Shown here piece after piece: positions 62,253 to 64,000 of a stretch of DNA of 64,000 nt. The position numbers and the translations under genes are program-made. Numbering within the stretch: the first letter of the stretch is position 1; each line of letters opens with the position of its first letter. The notes under the pieces were generated by a model. The model was not told where the DNA came from. It saw only the letters and a program-made list of their open reading frames with translations, and made no database searches. The stretch comes from JBHHUI01 sp965248775 (GTDB lineage: Bacteria > Chloroflexota > Anaerolineae > Anaerolineales > JBHHUI01): positions 2,480,001 through 2,544,000 of the forward strand of contig OZ252150.1 in assembly GCA_965248775.1 (NCBI GenBank). The letters run 5' to 3'.

Positions 62253-63229
62253 TGCGTTTGCCCCCGTTTCGCTTTATCGCTCCGGATTCCTTGCAAGCCG
62301 CGGTTAGCACGCTGGCAGAGTCGGGGCCAACGGTTGCCCTGGTCGCTGGTGGTACCGATCTTTATGCCAATATGAAACGACGACAAGTGGAACCGGAAGT
62401 TGTGATCGGCCTTCACAATGTACGTGAACTGGAAGGTGTGCGCCCCACTGATGATGGTGGATTGTCCATTGGCGCCGGTACTATCTTGACCGATCTGGAG
62501 CGGCACCCGCTTTTGCACGAACTTTATCCAAGTGTCATAGAAGCGGTCCTGACCATTTCGACGCCGCTTCTACGAAATATGGGCACTCTCGGCGGCAACC
62601 TGTGTCTGGATACGCGTTGCCATTTCCTGAACCAGACTTACTTCTGGCGGCAGGCAGTAGGCTCCTGTATGAAGGCCGAAGGGGATATCTGCCGCGTAGC
62701 AACAAGTAGTCCACTTTGTCTAGCGATCACGTCAGCGGATATGCCGCCGCTGCTGATCGCGCTCGGTGCAACTGTGCGTTTGGTCGGCGCAGCTGGGGAG
62801 CGCGTCATTCCGCTTGCCGAACTTTATCAAGATGACGGCATTCAATATCTCAATCGAGAGCCGGACGAAATTCTCACTGAGATCGTTTTGCCGCCGCCAA
62901 ATGGGATACGGGCGATCTATCTCAAGTTGCGGCGGCGGGGCACATTCGATTTCCCCGCGCTGGGCGTGGCAGCCGCATTGCGAGTTAACGACGATGGCGC
63001 CTGCGCGGACGCGCGCATTGTACTTGGTGCGGTGACTTCGAGTCCGATGGAAATGGGAGTAGCAAACCGGCTCGTGGGAGAGAAGCTCACCACGGAATCG
63101 ATCCAGCCTGTGGCAGACGAAATCATGCGCCAAGCCCGTCCGCTGCAACTCGCAGATTACACACATTCCTATCGGAAGCAGATGGTCGGTCTGTATGTTA
63201 AACGTGCATTGGAACAGTTGGTAAATTGA
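62249..63229 (+). CDS. Molybdenum hydroxylase FAD subunit with extra [4Fe-4S] insert (HcrB-like)
   Basis: This medium subunit has 326 residues from ATG 62249. FAD-binding motifs are VAGGTDLYANMKRR (about 32-45) and NMGTLGGN (about 110-117). Between them and the CO-dehydrogenase-like C-domain lies an insert with Cys124, Cys140, Cys148 and Cys157. In 4-hydroxybenzoyl-CoA reductase HcrB the [4Fe-4S] ligands are Cys122, 138, 146 and 155 from recollection, exactly the same spacing. That cluster lets the enzyme take low-potential electrons, so a reductive reaction is possible here. Confidence 0.9.
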   Translation: MMRLPPFRFIAPDSLQAAVSTLAESGPTVALVAGGTDLYANMKRRQVEPEVVIGLHNVRELEGVRPTDDGGLSIGAGTILTDLERHPLLHELYPSVIEAVLTISTPLLRNMGTLGGNLCLDTRCHFLNQTYFWRQAVGSCMKAEGDICRVATSSPLCLAITSADMPPLLIALGATVRLVGAAGERVIPLAELYQDDGIQYLNREPDEILTEIVLPPPNGIRAIYLKLRRRGTFDFPALGVAAALRVNDDGACADARIVLGAVTSSPMEMGVANRLVGEKLTTESIQPVADEIMRQARPLQLADYTHSYRKQMVGLYVKRALEQLVN

Positions 63230-63238
63230 GGCGGCAAA

Positions 63239-64000
63239 TTGACCGAATCTAACGAGAGTACACGTGTACGCTTGAATAGCGTGCGTCTGCCCAGAGCGGC
63301 CGATATACTGCTCGCACAGATCAAGCAGGAGATTATCATGGGCAAATATCCAGAGGGCACGCGCCTGCCCACAGAGAATGAAATGGCGGCGCAGCTCAAT
63401 GTGAGTCGCCCGACGGTGCGCGAAGCGCTACGCTTGCTCGAAGCGGAAGGCTTGATCAGCACCCGCCCCGGCCCCGGTGGTGGCCCGCGTGTGACGCGGC
63501 CGGATGTACTCACCGTGACGCGCTCGCTCACCACGCTCTTCCAGTATGAGCGTGTAACGCTGGCCGAGCTGTTGGAAGCGCGCCAGGCCATTGAACCCGC
63601 CTGCGCGCATATCGCAGCGACCCATTCTTCTCCTGAGGACATTGCCAAGCTGCGCGAGTCAATCGAGCGTATGGAGGCGGCACTCGCTGACGACGAAATC
63701 TTTTGGAATGAAAATGCCAATTTCCATCTGTCACTTGTGCATGCCGGGCAGAATCGTGTTTTGCACACCCTGATGACAGCACTGCGCGAATTGATTTACG
63801 GTTTTACTGCGGATCTGCATATCAGCGCAGACGAGCGCACTGGCACAATCGACGAGCACACAACGATTATGGAGGCCATTGCTACGCACGATCCCGAAGC
63901 CGCTGCCAATGCTACCCATGATCACTTGTTGAAGTCCGAAGCGCGGTTGCGCGAGGAAAACCCGGAACTGTTGAAGTCCTTTGGTTTGGCTGGGACTGTG
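63239..64000 (+). CDS. GntR-family regulator, FadR/FCD type, 3' end beyond window
   Basis: This transcriptional regulator runs off the right edge; 254 codons are visible without a stop. The N-terminal winged helix shows YPEGTRLPTENEMAAQLNVS followed by SRPTVREALRLLEAEGLIST. The C-terminal FCD domain contains EARQAIEPACAHIAA and the metal-site region NENANFHLSLVHAGQNRVL, with Asn where many members have Asp. The start is TTG 63239 after GAGGCGG, or the in-frame GTG 63281. It closes the operon and is the best candidate to bind the shared palindromes at 37702 and 47841, with a ligand from the pathway as inducer. Confidence 0.88.
   Translation, partial: MTESNESTRVRLNSVRLPRAADILLAQIKQEIIMGKYPEGTRLPTENEMAAQLNVSRPTVREALRLLEAEGLISTRPGPGGGPRVTRPDVLTVTRSLTTLFQYERVTLAELLEARQAIEPACAHIAATHSSPEDIAKLRESIERMEAALADDEIFWNENANFHLSLVHAGQNRVLHTLMTALRELIYGFTADLHISADERTGTIDEHTTIMEAIATHDPEAAANATHDHLLKSEARLREENPELLKSFGLAGTV

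Noticed and set aside
1..64000. tRNA or rRNA genes
   Set aside because: I found no cloverleaf-like sequence or rRNA signature in the gaps; a short tRNA could still be missed by eye.

Overview
The window is bacterial chromosome with two housekeeping blocks on the left, an IS-damaged accessory stretch in the middle, and two long catabolic operons on the right. Gene families and style point to Chloroflexota, perhaps an Anaerolineae- or Caldilineae-like lineage: an ABC substrate-binding lipoprotein with an Ala/Glu/Pro-rich linker after the lipobox, a DnaG zinc finger spaced Cys-x3-Cys, Pro/Thr-rich lipoproteins, LVIVD-repeat proteins and very long mixed catabolic operons. This assignment is inferred from family composition, not proven.

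Layout. 1-5434: glyS (5' truncated by the window edge), dnaG and rpoD. 5457-20456: a complete 14-gene complex I operon, nuoA to nuoN in canonical order, behind a good sigma-70 promoter. 20540-22220: an IS3-family element sits in the loop of the terminator that follows nuoN, and it has itself been broken by four insertions of mutually related small repeats. 22263-35559: accessory genes (frameshifted metallophosphoesterase, channel-like membrane protein, Ca2+/Na+ antiporter, lipoprotein, Gfo/Idh/MocA oxidoreductase, SUMF1-domain protein, two tandem flavodiiron-like MBL genes, one split by a second and intact IS3-family element, and an LVIVD-repeat protein). Frameshifts cluster here. 35815-37615: a sugar kinase and a remnant of a peptide-transporter permease.

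37708-47739 is a polyol/sugar-acid type operon: LacD-like aldolase, Zn-dehydrogenase, DMT exporter, FGGY kinase, amidohydrolase, Ldh2-type dehydrogenase, HpcH aldolase, enolase-superfamily dehydratase, RNase Z-like hydrolase and an EEP-family hydrolase. 47841-64000 is a second operon: a GrdE-like protein, a flavoprotein, a GrdB-like SELENOPROTEIN with an in-frame UGA and a well-placed SECIS-like hairpin, an ABC importer, a nitroreductase, both hydantoinase/oxoprolinase subunits, a molybdenum hydroxylase whose FAD subunit carries the four extra cysteines of 4-hydroxybenzoyl-CoA reductase, and a FadR-type GntR regulator.

The two operons begin with the same 18-bp element containing the operator-like palindrome ATTTGTTTGACAAAT over the -35 box, so they are probably co-regulated, plausibly by the GntR protein at the right edge. 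The most novel content is the GrdE/flavoprotein/GrdB(Sec) module. It lacks the usual glycine-reductase partners in this window, has Tyr in place of the pyruvoyl-forming Cys in GrdE, and is linked to ring-opening and low-potential molybdenum enzymes. It looks like an undescribed route for reductive C-N cleavage of an imported nitrogen compound.
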